This document shows positions 26,582-36,329 of a stretch of DNA of 36,590 bases, piece after piece. The first letter of the stretch is position 1, and the number at the start of each line of letters is the position of its first letter. Where the stretch lies: positions 1 to 36,590 of the forward strand of contig JACZSK010000018.1 of NCBI GenBank assembly GCA_022574255.1, written 5' to 3'. The notes under the pieces were generated by a model. That model saw nothing but the letters and a program-made list of their open reading frames with translations. It did not search any database and was not told the origin of the DNA. A program made the position numbers and the translations under genes. This stretch comes from Pseudomonadota bacterium (GTDB lineage Bacteria > Pseudomonadota > Alphaproteobacteria > Sphingomonadales > SMXR01).

Positions 26582-28281
26582 ACCGGGATGATTATAATCC
26601 GATGAATTACAGCGAGCAGGATGACCTGTTGTTCCTGCCGCTTGGCGGGTGCGGCGAAATAGGTATGAATCTCAATCTCTATTGCTGCGACGGGCAGTGG
26701 CTGATGGTCGACCTGGGGCTCACCTTCGCCGGAGAATATTTTCCCGGCATTGACCTGATCCTGCCTGACCCGGGGTTCATTGAAGAGCGCCGCGACGATC
26801 TGCTGGCGATTGTGCTGACCCACGGTCACGAAGACCATATTGGTGCCGTGGCGCATTTGTGGCGGCGCCTGCGCGTGCCGCTGTACGCCACCCCCTTCAC
26901 CGCCGAACTGGTGCGCGGCAAGCTGGCCGAGCATGGGCTGGAAAAGGAAGCCGAGCTGAATATTGTCGAGAATGGCGGCAGCGTTCAAATCGGCCCCTAT
27001 GACATCCGCTATATTCCGCTGGCCCATTCCATTGCCGAGGGCAACGGCCTGAAGATAACCACGCGGCACGGCGTTATCTTCCACACCGGCGACTGGAAGC
27101 TGGACCCCGACCCGCTGATCGGCGAGCCGACGCCGGGCGAGGAACTGGCCAGGCTGGGCGACGAGGGTGTGCTGGCGATGATCGGCGATTCCACCAATGT
27201 GTTCAACGAAGAGGCCTCGGGCTCGGAAAAGGCGGTGCGTGACAGCCTCGTAAAAATTGTCGCCGACATGAAAAACCGTGTGGTGATCTCCACTTTCGCC
27301 TCCAACGTGGCGCGGCTGGACACCATCGGCCATGTGGCGAAAACGACGGGGCGGCGGCTGGTAGCTGTTGGCCGTTCCATGATTCGGGTGATCGAGGCGT
27401 CGAAAAAGGTCGGGTACTTGCAGGATTTCCCGCCGCTGCTGGACGAGGACGAGGCGGCGAAGGTTCCCCGCAGCGAACTTCTGATTCTCTGCACCGGGTG
27501 CCAGGGCGAGGGCAGGGCGGCGCTGGCGCGCATCGCCCGGGGCGACCATCCGCGGCTCAAGCTGGCGGCCGACGATCATGTTATACTGTCATCCAAGATT
27601 ATTCCCGGCAACGAACTGGCCATCGGCCGGCTGGTGAACAGCCTGGTGCTGCGGAATATTCATGTGATCACCGAAAAGGACGCCTTTGTTCACGTCTCGG
27701 GCCATCCTGGCCAGCCGGAGCTCAGGGACATGTATTCCTGGATCAGGCCGCGGATTGCCATTCCCGTGCATGGCGAGGCCCGCCACATGGCGCGGCATGC
27801 CCAACTGGCGCGCGATCAGGGTGTGGAAAAGGTCATCACCGTCATGAACGGCGATATCGTGCGGCTGGCCTCGGCCAAATCCAACGCCGAGCCGGGCAAG
27901 GTGGACGAGGCGCCGGTCGGGCGGCTGGTGGTGGATGGCCAGACGGTCCTGCCCATTGCCAGCGAGACCATTGCCGAGCGCCGCCGCATGATGATGAGCG
28001 GGCATGTGTGCATCACCATCGCGCTGGACCGTGACGGGGGCCTGGTGGGCGAGCCGCAACTGGTGGCGCGCGGCATTCCCGGCTGGCACGAGGGCGAGGC
28101 CATGCACGACCGCCTGCTGGAGGTGGTGGAAGGCACGCTGGACAAACTTAAGCCGGCGCAGGCCGAAGACGACCACAAGGCCGGCGAGGCGGTAAGGATT
28201 GCGGCGCGGCGCGCGCTGGATTATGAAATTGGCAAGCGGCCGGTCACCGACGTGCGGGTGATTCGGCTGGATGACTGGTAG
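26578..28281 (+). CDS. rnj: Ribonuclease J
   Basis: Metallo-beta-lactamase/beta-CASP nuclease with 5'-3' exonuclease and endonuclease activity in rRNA and mRNA processing. 567 residues. The metal motif HGHEDH is at 82-87, His150 (IPLAHS) and Asp172 (HTGDWK) complete the site, and the beta-CASP segment begins MIGDSTNVF. VHVSGHPGQPEL and IPVHGEARHM are typical late motifs. Alphaproteobacteria often carry RNase J alongside RNase E. It overlaps coaX by 4 nt and is followed by mce after 11 nt. Confidence 0.96.
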   Translation: MNRDDYNPMNYSEQDDLLFLPLGGCGEIGMNLNLYCCDGQWLMVDLGLTFAGEYFPGIDLILPDPGFIEERRDDLLAIVLTHGHEDHIGAVAHLWRRLRVPLYATPFTAELVRGKLAEHGLEKEAELNIVENGGSVQIGPYDIRYIPLAHSIAEGNGLKITTRHGVIFHTGDWKLDPDPLIGEPTPGEELARLGDEGVLAMIGDSTNVFNEEASGSEKAVRDSLVKIVADMKNRVVISTFASNVARLDTIGHVAKTTGRRLVAVGRSMIRVIEASKKVGYLQDFPPLLDEDEAAKVPRSELLILCTGCQGEGRAALARIARGDHPRLKLAADDHVILSSKIIPGNELAIGRLVNSLVLRNIHVITEKDAFVHVSGHPGQPELRDMYSWIRPRIAIPVHGEARHMARHAQLARDQGVEKVITVMNGDIVRLASAKSNAEPGKVDEAPVGRLVVDGQTVLPIASETIAERRRMMMSGHVCITIALDRDGGLVGEPQLVARGIPGWHEGEAMHDRLLEVVEGTLDKLKPAQAEDDHKAGEAVRIAARRALDYEIGKRPVTDVRVIRLDDW

Positions 28282-28292
28282 ATAGGGAACTG

Positions 28293-28697
28293 ATGATCGG
28301 ACGCCTGAACCATGTGGCCATCGCCGTGCCCGACCTGGAGGCGGCGGCGCGCCAGTATCGCGACCTGCTGGGGGCCACGGTGTCCGAGCCCGTTGATCTG
28401 CCCGACCACGGTGTCACCACCATTTTTGTCGAGACCGGAAACAGCAAAATAGAGCTGCTGCATCCTCTGGGCGAGGATTCGCCCATCGCCAGGTTCCTGG
28501 AGCGCAATCCGGCGGGCGGGGTGCATCATCTTTGCTTTGAGGTGGAGGACATCATCGCCGCGCGCGACCGGCTGGCGGGTGAAGGCGCGCGCATTCTCGG
28601 CGACGGACAGCCAAAGACCGGCGCCCATGGCAAACCGATCTTGTTTTTACATCCCAAGGATTTCTCCGGCGTGCTGATCGAGATCGAGGAGGCCTGA
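28293..28697 (+). CDS. mce: Methylmalonyl-CoA epimerase
   Basis: Interconverts (S)- and (R)-methylmalonyl-CoA in propionate breakdown and precedes methylmalonyl-CoA mutase. 134 residues, a vicinal-oxygen-chelate fold with two paired modules. Expected metal ligands are His7 (LNHVAIAV), Glu54 (KIELLHP), a His of the GVHHLCFEV pair (78-79) and Glu130 (GVLIEIEE). The family name is secure; the gene symbol varies between databases. It lies between rnj and a DUF1467 gene, a conserved alphaproteobacterial order. Confidence 0.93.
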   Translation: MIGRLNHVAIAVPDLEAAARQYRDLLGATVSEPVDLPDHGVTTIFVETGNSKIELLHPLGEDSPIARFLERNPAGGVHHLCFEVEDIIAARDRLAGEGARILGDGQPKTGAHGKPILFLHPKDFSGVLIEIEEA

Positions 28698-28702
28698 AAC
28701 GC

Positions 28703-28948
28703 ATGGGACTGGTGAGCGGAATATTGGTTTATATAATCGCCTGGTGGCTGATCTTTTTCATTGCTCTGCCCATCGGCATACAGAGCCATGACGAGGCAGA
28801 GGAGGACGTTGTGCCGGGCACGCCGTCGAGCGCGCCGGTGCGGCCAAGACTGCTGATGAAGGCGCTGGCCGCAACAATACTGGCCGGCGTGGTGGTGGGC
28901 ATCGGACACCTGATTGACGTGAATAACCTGATCTCGTTTCGTAACTAA
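28703..28948 (+). CDS. DUF1467 family small membrane protein
   Basis: 81 residues with two transmembrane segments (about 5-24, containing the conserved IIAWWLIFFIALPIGI, and 53-70). The short polar loop between them (SHDEAEEDVVPGTPSSAPVRP) and the position 5 nt after mce match the alphaproteobacterial DUF1467 family. Function unknown. It is the last gene of the nuo-birA-coaX-rnj-mce run before a strong terminator. Confidence 0.88.
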   Translation: MGLVSGILVYIIAWWLIFFIALPIGIQSHDEAEEDVVPGTPSSAPVRPRLLMKALAATILAGVVVGIGHLIDVNNLISFRN

Positions 28949-28980
28949 GCCTCGCAACCTGTTGTAAATAAAAAGAGCGC

Positions 28981-29086
28981 CCGCAACGAACCCGCAATGA
29001 AATTGCCCAACGAACCGGCAATGAAATTGCCCAACGAACCGGCAATGAAATTGCCCAACGAACCGGCAATGAAATTGCCCAACGAA
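28981..29086 (+). repeat. 24-bp tandem repeat array, four units plus a partial
   Basis: Units at 28981-29004 (diverged at a few bases), 29005-29028, 29029-29052 and 29053-29076, then 10 nt of a fifth. The last three full units are identical. The frame reads NEPAMKLP once per unit and ends in TAA at 29087-29089. This frame is the same as that of the upstream DUF1467 gene but lies after its stop. There are no spacers, so it is not a CRISPR array. Confidence 0.9.
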
Positions 29087-29089
29087 TAA

Positions 29090-29120
29090 GGGCTCCCCTC
29101 GGGGAGCCCTCTTGTTCTTC
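29090..29120 (+). terminator. Rho-independent terminator after DUF1467
   Basis: GGGCTCCC (29090-29097), loop CTCG, GGGAGCCC (29101-29109 region), then TCTTGTTCTT. A perfect GC-rich stem of at least 8 bp followed by a T-rich tail. It probably ends the long transcript that begins at nuoA. Confidence 0.85.
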
Positions 29121-29493
29121 TTGGTCTTGTCGCCGGAATTTTCTCTCTACGAGAGACCTCCCTGAACTTTGACCACTACCCTTGCGGGGTATTCCGTGGC
29201 CGGTGCTTATAAGCCGACCTGTTCTTGCCCGGCGAGTGCTGAATCTATTTGGCGGTCTCCCGGCTGTCACGGCAGAACCGGCCATATGTGGCAAGTTTGC
29301 AAAAACATTCGCCCTACCTGTTGCACTTAAGCCACAAAAAGTTAACCAGCATGATTAACGGGAGGGCGATCATCCTAATTCCCCTACAGGGCAAAAAGAC
29401 GATTGCCCTCAGGCGCTGCAATTGGCACAAGAGAGGCGGAGTTCACCCCGCCAGCCCATAGTGTGACTTTGGGCCGGTTTTAAAGAGCCGAAC

Positions 29494-30813
29494 ATGAGAT
29501 TATCCCGCTATTTCCTGCCCACGCTGAAAGAGACCCCCGCTGAAGCCGAGGTGGTGTCGCACCGCCTGATGCTGCGCGCCGGCATGATCCGCCAGGCCAG
29601 TTCGGGGATATATTCCTGGCTGCCGCTGGGCCTTAAAGTTTTGCAGAATATCGAAGAGATCGTGCGCCGGGAGCAGTTGAGATCGGGCGCGCAGGAAATC
29701 CTGATGCCGACCATCCAGTCGGCGGACCTGTGGATAGAGAGCGGGCGCTATGAGGATTATGGCGCCGAAATGCTGCGTATTACCGACCGGCGCGGCCGCG
29801 AGATGCTCTATGGCCCGACCAACGAGGAGTTGATTACCGATATCATCCGCAGCGATATCAAGAGCTACAGGGACTTGCCGAAGAACCTGTTTCATATCCA
29901 GTGGAAGTTTCGCGACGAGATCAGGCCCCGTTTCGGGGTGATGCGCGGGCGCGAGTTTCTGATGAAGGACAATTATTCCTTCGATCTGGATGAGGCGGCG
30001 GCGCGCCATTCCTATAACAGGATGTTCGTCGCCTATTTGCGCACCTTCCAGGCCATGGGCTTGCGCGCTTTTCCCATGCGCGCCGATTCGGGGCCCATTG
30101 GCGGCGACATGAGCCATGAATTCCTCGTTCTGGCCGAGACCGGCGAGAGCAAGGTCTTCTTTCACAAGGACATGGATGCCCTGGCGATACCCGGCGACGA
30201 CGTGGATTACGATGGTGATTTGCAGCCCATCGTCGACCAGTGGACCAGCCTGTACGCGGCCAGCGACGAGCAGCATGATGCGGCGAATTGCCCGGTGGCC
30301 GCGGAAGATTTGAATTCCGGGCGCGGCATCGAAGTGGGACATATTTTCTTCTTCGGCACTAAATATTCAAAGCCCATGGGCGCGGTGGTGCAGGGGCCGG
30401 GCGGTGACGAAATTCTTGTGCAAATGGGCTCCTACGGCATTGGCGTGTCCCGACTGGTGGCGGCGGTGATCGAGGCCAGCCATGACGAGAACGGCATTAT
30501 CTGGCCCGAGAGCGTGGCGCCCTTTCGGGTGGGGCTGATGAACCTGCGTATCGACGACGCGGGCTGCACGGCCGCCGCCGATGACCTGTACGGCAAATTA
30601 CAGGCGGCTGGCGTCGATGTGCTGTATGACGACAGGGACGAGCGCGCCGGGGCGAAATTTTCGCGCATGGACCTGATCGGGCTGCCCTGGCAAATCGCCG
30701 TCGGCCCGCGCGGGCTGAAAGACGGTATTGTTGAAGTGAAAAACCGCGCCACCGGCGAGCGGATTGACCTCTCTCCCGAAGACGCGCTGGCCAGGTTCGC
30801 CACAGCGAAATGA
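29494..30813 (+). CDS. proS: Prolyl-tRNA synthetase, short type
   Basis: Class II aminoacyl-tRNA synthetase that charges tRNA-Pro. 439 residues, about 130 shorter than the E. coli enzyme. It lacks the editing insertion between motifs 2 and 3, as is usual in Alphaproteobacteria. Motif 2 is in [32 protein letters not shown], motif 3 is [16 protein letters not shown], and the C-terminal anticodon-binding domain begins around VGLMNLRID. Without the insertion, clearing of Ala-tRNA-Pro would need a separate factor, not found here. Start ATG 29494 follows AAGAGCCGAAC. Confidence 0.97.
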   Translation: MRLSRYFLPTLKETPAEAEVVSHRLMLRAGMIRQASSGIYSWLPLGLKVLQNIEEIVRREQLRSGAQEILMPTIQSADLWIESGRYEDYGAEMLRITDRRGREMLYGPTNEELITDIIRSDIKSYRDLPKNLFHIQWKFRDEIRPRFGVMRGREFLMKDNYSFDLDEAAARHSYNRMFVAYLRTFQAMGLRAFPMRADSGPIGGDMSHEFLVLAETGESKVFFHKDMDALAIPGDDVDYDGDLQPIVDQWTSLYAASDEQHDAANCPVAAEDLNSGRGIEVGHIFFFGTKYSKPMGAVVQGPGGDEILVQMGSYGIGVSRLVAAVIEASHDENGIIWPESVAPFRVGLMNLRIDDAGCTAAADDLYGKLQAAGVDVLYDDRDERAGAKFSRMDLIGLPWQIAVGPRGLKDGIVEVKNRATGERIDLSPEDALARFATAK

Positions 30814-30826
30814 GGATAAACCTCCC

Positions 30827-32071
30827 ATGAACGCGCGTTTCGAATGGATGGTGGCGCTCAGGTATCTGAGATCCAGGCGCAGCGACGGCTTTATCTCGGT
30901 GATCGCCGGGTTTTCGCTGGTCGGTATCTGCCTGGGCGTGGCGGTGCTGATTATCGTCATGTCGGTAATGAACGGCTTCCGCGAGGAGCTGATGAGCCGC
31001 ATCCTCGGTCTGAACGGGCATATTGCCGTTTCGGGTTATGCCGGCGAACTGCAGGATTACGATGACCTGGCGGCTCGTGTACGCGCTATTCCCGGCATTG
31101 CCTCGGTCACTCCGCTGATCCACGGCCAGGCGCTGGCCAGCAACCAGGGGGTTGCCTCGGGAGCAATCGTCCGCGGCATCGATACCGAAACGCTGAAGGC
31201 GCATCCCTTCGTATCGACCAATGTAATCACCGGCTCGCTGGATGATTTCGGGGGGGCCGATGCCATTGCGCTCGGCCAACGGCTGGCCAGCAAGCTGTAT
31301 GTGCGGGTCGGCGACAGGCTCACCCTGATTGCCCCCAGGGGCACCGCCACACCCTTCGGCATGGCGCCGCGCATGCGCGCCTTCACCGTGGTCGCTACAT
31401 TCGAGGTCGGCGTCTACGATTATGACAACGCCTTTATCTTCATGCCCATGGAAGAGGCGCAGATCTATTTCCAGATTCCCGGTGCGGTGAGCGCGCTGGA
31501 GATTTTTGTCGATGAGCCCGACGACATGGACCAATATTTGCGCCCGATCGCGGAACTCACCGAGCAGGTGGGGGTCATCACGGACTGGCGGCAGATGAAT
31601 GTCAGCCTGTTTTCGGCGCTTCAGGTGGAGCGCAACGTGATGTTCCTGATCCTCACCCTGATCATTCTGGTGGCGGCGTTCAACATTGTCTCCAGCCTTA
31701 TCATGCTGGTGAAAGACAAGGCGCGCGACGTCGCCATATTGCGCACCATGGGGGCGGCGCAGGGCTCGATCATGCGTATTTTCATGATTGCGGGCGCCAG
31801 CATCGGCTTTATCGGCACGCTGTTGGGCGTGGCGCTGGGTGTGGTGCTGACGGTGAATATCAATAACATCCAGAAGGGCCTGGAAAAACTGACCGGCACG
31901 GTGCTGTGGAATCCGGAAATCCGCTTTCTCACGGAAATGCCGTCCAAGATGGAGTTCAGCGAGGTGATTACCATTGTGATCATGGCGCTGCTGCTGTCCT
32001 TCCTGGCCACCATCCCGCCGGCCAGACGCGCCTCGCGCCTCGATCCCGTTGACGTGCTGAGGTACGAATAA
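30827..32071 (+). CDS. lolC: Lipoprotein-releasing ABC transporter permease (LolC/E type)
   Basis: Inner-membrane permease that extracts outer-membrane lipoproteins and hands them to LolA. From ATG 30827 it has 414 residues: an N-terminal helix ([34 protein letters not shown]), a large periplasmic domain (about 50-265), and three C-terminal helices with the FtsX-type coupling segment [16 protein letters not shown]. Alphaproteobacteria usually have one such permease acting as a homodimer in place of the LolC/LolE pair. GAGGA (30812-30816) precedes this ATG; the frame is open further upstream into proS but that part is not conserved. It shares one base with lolD. Confidence 0.94.
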   Translation: MNARFEWMVALRYLRSRRSDGFISVIAGFSLVGICLGVAVLIIVMSVMNGFREELMSRILGLNGHIAVSGYAGELQDYDDLAARVRAIPGIASVTPLIHGQALASNQGVASGAIVRGIDTETLKAHPFVSTNVITGSLDDFGGADAIALGQRLASKLYVRVGDRLTLIAPRGTATPFGMAPRMRAFTVVATFEVGVYDYDNAFIFMPMEEAQIYFQIPGAVSALEIFVDEPDDMDQYLRPIAELTEQVGVITDWRQMNVSLFSALQVERNVMFLILTLIILVAAFNIVSSLIMLVKDKARDVAILRTMGAAQGSIMRIFMIAGASIGFIGTLLGVALGVVLTVNINNIQKGLEKLTGTVLWNPEIRFLTEMPSKMEFSEVITIVIMALLLSFLATIPPARRASRLDPVDVLRYE

Positions 32072-32754
32072 TGACAGCCGTTCTGGAACTGAAGGGTATC
32101 AAGCGCACCTTTCATCAAGGCGGCAGGGCGCTGCGCGTGTTGCGTGGCACCGGCCTGAGCGTGCAGCCGGGCGAGGTGGTTGGCTTGCTGGGTCCGTCGG
32201 GCTCGGGCAAATCCACGCTCCTCCATATCGCCGGGCTGCTGGAAAAACCGGACGCGGGCGTGGTGTTGATTGGCGGCAAAAAATGCGGCGGGCTGCCGGA
32301 GAGCGAGCGCACCATTATTCGCCGCCACGGCATTGGCTTCGTTTACCAGTTCCATCACCTGCTGCCGGAATTCACGGCGCTGGAGAACGTGCTGCTGCCG
32401 CAATTGATTGCCGAGCGCGATGAAAGCGAGGCCCGCGAGCGGGCGGCGGATATTCTCTCGCGCCTGGGCCTGAAAAAGCGCCTGGAGCATCTGCCGGCTG
32501 AGCTATCGGGTGGCGAACAGCAAAGGGTGGCCATTGCCCGGGCGATGGCCAACGAACCGGCGCTGCTGCTGGCCGACGAACCGACCGGTAACCTGGACGA
32601 ATCGACTGCCAGGAAAGTGATGGACGAGTTGATCGCTGCCGCCCGCGACAAGGGCGTGGGGGCGGTGATCGCGACCCATAACATGACCCTTGCAGGGCGC
32701 ATGGACCGCTGCGTTCACCTGCATGACGGCATGTTGCAGGACGACCCCGCATAA
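32071..32754 (+). CDS. lolD: Lipoprotein-releasing ABC transporter ATP-binding protein LolD
   Basis: ATPase that powers the LolC/E permease. 227 residues. Walker [10 protein letters not shown] is at 41-49, the Q-loop region [17 protein letters not shown] at 91-107, the signature LSGGEQ at 145-150 and Walker B LLLADE at 165-170, followed by PTGNLD. ATG shares one base with the lolC stop, so the pair is translationally coupled. The family also includes MacB and FtsE ATPases, but the lolC neighbour settles the assignment. Confidence 0.96.
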   Translation: MTAVLELKGIKRTFHQGGRALRVLRGTGLSVQPGEVVGLLGPSGSGKSTLLHIAGLLEKPDAGVVLIGGKKCGGLPESERTIIRRHGIGFVYQFHHLLPEFTALENVLLPQLIAERDESEARERAADILSRLGLKKRLEHLPAELSGGEQQRVAIARAMANEPALLLADEPTGNLDESTARKVMDELIAAARDKGVGAVIATHNMTLAGRMDRCVHLHDGMLQDDPA

Positions 32755-32822
32755 CTGCCGATTGCGCCAATCGCCCGCGCCCGTTAGCTTGAGTAAAGAC
32801 CCGGAAGAGACTGACTTTCCCC

Positions 32823-35800
32823 ATGGCCCATGCCGACTTTGTTCATTTGAGGGTTCACACCGCCTATTCCCTGTCGGAAGGGGCCATCCATATTACCGAT
32901 CTGGCCAGGCGATGCGTCGAGCAATCGATGCCGGCGGTGGCCATGACCGACACCAACAACATGTTCGGGGCGCTGGAATATTCGCAAATCATGCAGGCGG
33001 CGGGCGTTCAGCCGATCATCGGCTGTTCGCTGGCGGTGAAAATCGCGGAAGACAGCGGGCCGCATGTGACGTCGCGGGGCGTATTTCAGCGGCTGGGGCT
33101 GCTGGCGCAAAATGAAGAAGGCTACGGCAACCTCTTGAAACTGGTCAGCCGCGCGCATTTGACCAAGAGATCGGATGATGACGCGGCCAGCGACCCGCAT
33201 GTGGATTTCGATGATCTGAAAGCCCATGGCGCGGGCCTGATTGTGTTGAGCGCCGGGCCAGAGGGACCGGTCGGAAAACTGCTGCTGGAGGGACGCCGCG
33301 AGCAGGCGGAGGCCTTGCTGGGGGAATTGGCGGAGGCCTTTCCCGGAAGGCTGTATGTTGAGCTTATGCGCCACGGCATGGCCGACGAAAAGGCCACCGA
33401 AGAAGCTTTCCTCGATATTGCCTACGCCCTGAACCTGCCGCTGGTCGCCACCAATGACGCCTATTTTCTCGACGCAGACATGTATGAGGCCCACGACGCG
33501 CTGCTGTGCATCGCCGATGGCACCTATGTGGCCGAGGGCAAGCGACGGCGGCTGACGCCCGAGCACCGCCTGAAGACCGCCGGGGAAATGCAGGAGCTGT
33601 TTGCAGACCTTCCCGAGGCGATTGAGAACAGCCTGGTGATTGCCCGGCGCTGTGCCTTCATGGCCGGCACCCGCGACCCAATTTTGCCCACCTTTACCGT
33701 TGAAGAGGGCCGCTCGGAAACCGACGAGTTGCAGGCGGATGCTGCCAAAGGCCTGGAGCAGCGCCTGCAAGACCATGTGTTTGCCGCAGACGATGACGAT
33801 CAGGCGCGGGCCGACAAGGCAGCGCCCTACCGCGAGCGGCTGTCGTATGAGCTTGGCGTCATCGAGGATATGGGTTTTCCCGGCTATTTCCTGATCGTTG
33901 CCGACTTTATTCACTGGGCCAAGGGCCACGGCGTGCCGGTGGGGCCGGGGCGTGGTTCGGGTGCGGGCTCGCTGGTGGCATGGTCGCTGATGATTACCGA
34001 CCTGGATCCCCTGCGCTTTGGCCTGTTGTTCGAGCGTTTTCTGAACCCCGAGCGCGTGTCCATGCCCGACTTCGACATCGATTTTTGCCAGGACAAGCGC
34101 GATCTGGTGATCCGCTATGTGCAGAAGAAATACGGCGCCGATCAGGTGGCGCAGATCATTACCTTCGGTAAATTACAGGCCCGCGCGGTTCTCCGCGATG
34201 TGGGCCGCGTGCTGCAACAGCCTTATCCGGTGACCGACCGTCTGTGCAAGATGGTGCCCAACAACCCGGCGCATCCGGTGACGCTGGCGGAAGCGATCAA
34301 ACAGGAGCCGCGCCTGCAGCATGAGCGGGATAATGACCCGCTGACCGCTGCGGTCATCGACCGGGCGCTGAAGCTGGAGGGCTTGTATCGCCATGCCTCG
34401 ACCCACGCCGCCGGCCTGGTGATCGGCGACCGGCCGCTGGACGAACTGATCCCGCTGTACCGCGATCCGCGCTCCGACATGCCGGTCACCCAGTTCAGCA
34501 TGAAATGGGTGGAAAAAGCGGGCCTGGTGAAGTTCGATTTTCTCGGCCTGAAGACGCTCACCGTGCTCAGCCGCGCCGTGGATTATATCGCCGAGCGCAA
34601 TGATCGCATTGATTTGCTGGCGATACCGCTGGATGACGCGGCGACCTTTGCGATGCTTTCGCGGGGTGATACGGCGGGGGTGTTCCAGCTTGAAAGTTCG
34701 GGCATGCGCAGCGTGCTCAAGGGGCTCCGCCCCGACAAGTTCGAGGATATTATCGCCCTGGTGGCGCTCTACCGCCCCGGGCCGATGGACAACATTCCCA
34801 CCTATGTGGCGCGCAAGCATGGCGAGGAAGAGGTCGAATATCTGCATGACTCCCTGAAGGGCGTTTTGTCGGAAACCTACGGCGTGATTATCTATCAGGA
34901 ACAGGTGATGCAGATTGCCCAGATCCTGGCCGGCTATTCGCTGGGCGAGGCCGATTTGCTGCGCCGTGCCATGGGCAAGAAAATCCAGGCCGAGATGGAT
35001 GCCCAGAGGAAGCGCTTCATCGAGGGCGCGCTGGAGAAAGGCGTTGTTGAAGAACGGGCGTCTTTCATTTTCGAGCTGGTGGCAAAATTCGCCGGCTACG
35101 GCTTCAACAAGAGCCATGCCGCTGCTTATGCGCTGCTGGCCTATCAGACCGCCTATCTGAAGGCCAATTACCCGGCCGAGTTCATGGCCGCCACCATGAC
35201 CCTGGACCAGCACAACACCGACAAGCTGGCGGCCTTCAAGCAGGAACTGCGGCTGCAGGATATTTCGCTGCTGCTGCCCGACATCAACTGCTCCGGCGTC
35301 GATTTCCTGCCCGAGGAGGTGGCGGCCGAGGGAGAGACGCCGCGCCTGGCAATCCGCTATGGGCTGGCGGCAATCAAGAATGTTGGTGAAAAGGCCATGG
35401 CGGGCATTATCGCCGAGCGCGAGGCCAACGGGCCGTTCAAGAATTTGTTCGATTTTGCCGAGCGCATGGACCCCCGCCAGGTGAACAAGCGCCAACTGGA
35501 GCATCTCGCCGCCGCCGGGGCCTTCGACAGCCTGAACGACAACCGTGCGCAAGTGGTTGGCGCCTGCGAATTGCTGCTGCGTCACGCGCATCTGGCGGCT
35601 GAGGCGCGCGAGAGCGCACAGGAGAGCCTGTTTGGCGGCATTGAGGAAGGCGGCGACCGGCCGCCGCTGGCCGAATGCGCGCCCTGGGAAGAAGCCGAGA
35701 AACTGAAGCGGGAGAGCGCCGCAATCGGCTTTTACCTGTCGGCGCATCCCCTTGAAATGTACCAGAGCGTCCTTGAGCGTCAGCGCATAAAGCCCGCCAT

Positions 35801-36326
35801 TGAGGTGATGAGCGACCCGGCGTCGCTGGGCAAGACGCTGAAGCTGGCCGGCGCCATCGACAGCTTTCAGGAACGCCGTTCGCAGCGCTCCGGCAAGCCC
35901 TTTGCCTATCTCTCCCTGTCGGACAGCGGCGGCGCATACGAAGTGCTGGTGTTCAGCGATTTTCTCGATATGACGCGGCCCTTTGTGGAGGCGGGCGAGC
36001 CGGTCATCGTTACCGTCAGCCTGGATAAACGGGATGAGGGCGACACGGCGCGGCTGATGCTCAGGGGGATAAAATCCCTGGTCGGCGTTGCCGCCAATTC
36101 CCAGACCGGGCTGCAGGTCTTTATTTCCGATGACAGCGCTCTGGAGGGCGTCAAGAGCCTTCTGGCCGAGCATCAGGGTGGGCGCGGGCAGGTCAGCCTG
36201 CAATTGCTTCTTGCGGACGGGCGGCGTGAAGTGACGGTCGATCTGCCCGGTGAGTATAAGATTACGCCGCCGGTGCGCGGCGCCGTGGCTGCCATTGCCG
36301 GTGTGATAGACGCCAGGGAAGTTTAG
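32823..36326 (+). CDS. dnaE: DNA polymerase III subunit alpha
   Basis: Catalytic subunit of the replicative polymerase. 1167 residues, the usual DnaE1 length. The N-terminal PHP domain starts FVHLRVHTAYSLSEGAI and AMTDTNNMFGALEYS. The palm carries GPGRGSGAGSLVAW and the catalytic aspartates Asp416 and Asp418 (PDFDIDF) plus Asp572 (KFDFLGLKTL), matching E. coli Asp401, Asp403 and Asp555. The helix-hairpin-helix region and C-terminal OB-fold domain (about 1000-1075, SFQERRSQRSGKPFAYLSLSD) follow. It starts 69 nt after lolD; proS-lolC-lolD-dnaE is a common alphaproteobacterial order. Confidence 0.98.
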   Translation: MAHADFVHLRVHTAYSLSEGAIHITDLARRCVEQSMPAVAMTDTNNMFGALEYSQIMQAAGVQPIIGCSLAVKIAEDSGPHVTSRGVFQRLGLLAQNEEGYGNLLKLVSRAHLTKRSDDDAASDPHVDFDDLKAHGAGLIVLSAGPEGPVGKLLLEGRREQAEALLGELAEAFPGRLYVELMRHGMADEKATEEAFLDIAYALNLPLVATNDAYFLDADMYEAHDALLCIADGTYVAEGKRRRLTPEHRLKTAGEMQELFADLPEAIENSLVIARRCAFMAGTRDPILPTFTVEEGRSETDELQADAAKGLEQRLQDHVFAADDDDQARADKAAPYRERLSYELGVIEDMGFPGYFLIVADFIHWAKGHGVPVGPGRGSGAGSLVAWSLMITDLDPLRFGLLFERFLNPERVSMPDFDIDFCQDKRDLVIRYVQKKYGADQVAQIITFGKLQARAVLRDVGRVLQQPYPVTDRLCKMVPNNPAHPVTLAEAIKQEPRLQHERDNDPLTAAVIDRALKLEGLYRHASTHAAGLVIGDRPLDELIPLYRDPRSDMPVTQFSMKWVEKAGLVKFDFLGLKTLTVLSRAVDYIAERNDRIDLLAIPLDDAATFAMLSRGDTAGVFQLESSGMRSVLKGLRPDKFEDIIALVALYRPGPMDNIPTYVARKHGEEEVEYLHDSLKGVLSETYGVIIYQEQVMQIAQILAGYSLGEADLLRRAMGKKIQAEMDAQRKRFIEGALEKGVVEERASFIFELVAKFAGYGFNKSHAAAYALLAYQTAYLKANYPAEFMAATMTLDQHNTDKLAAFKQELRLQDISLLLPDINCSGVDFLPEEVAAEGETPRLAIRYGLAAIKNVGEKAMAGIIAEREANGPFKNLFDFAERMDPRQVNKRQLEHLAAAGAFDSLNDNRAQVVGACELLLRHAHLAAEARESAQESLFGGIEEGGDRPPLAECAPWEEAEKLKRESAAIGFYLSAHPLEMYQSVLERQRIKPAIEVMSDPASLGKTLKLAGAIDSFQERRSQRSGKPFAYLSLSDSGGAYEVLVFSDFLDMTRPFVEAGEPVIVTVSLDKRDEGDTARLMLRGIKSLVGVAANSQTGLQVFISDDSALEGVKSLLAEHQGGRGQVSLQLLLADGRREVTVDLPGEYKITPPVRGAVAAIAGVIDAREV

Positions 36327-36329
36327 GCG

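Larger units (their letters stand above)
28949..29493. other. Gene-free stretch between DUF1467 gene and proS
   Basis: 545 nt without a supported protein of normal size. It begins with a 24-bp tandem repeat array (28981-29086), then a strong terminator hairpin (29090-29120), then about 370 nt in which I find no clear gene. GTTAACCAGCATGATTAAC (29341-29359) is a spaced inverted pair of GTTAA. The proS promoter should lie in this part, but I see no convincing -35/-10 pair. Confidence 0.6.

Noticed and set aside
28981-29086. CRISPR array
   Set aside because: Units are directly adjacent with no spacers and no cas genes.
29341-29359. CtrA box before proS
   Set aside because: The TTAA half-sites are 9 nt apart, not 7.
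30764-30826. Upstream start for lolC inside proS
   Set aside because: The extension is proS coding sequence in another frame; ATG 30827 has a GAGGA at suitable distance and starts the conserved N-terminus.
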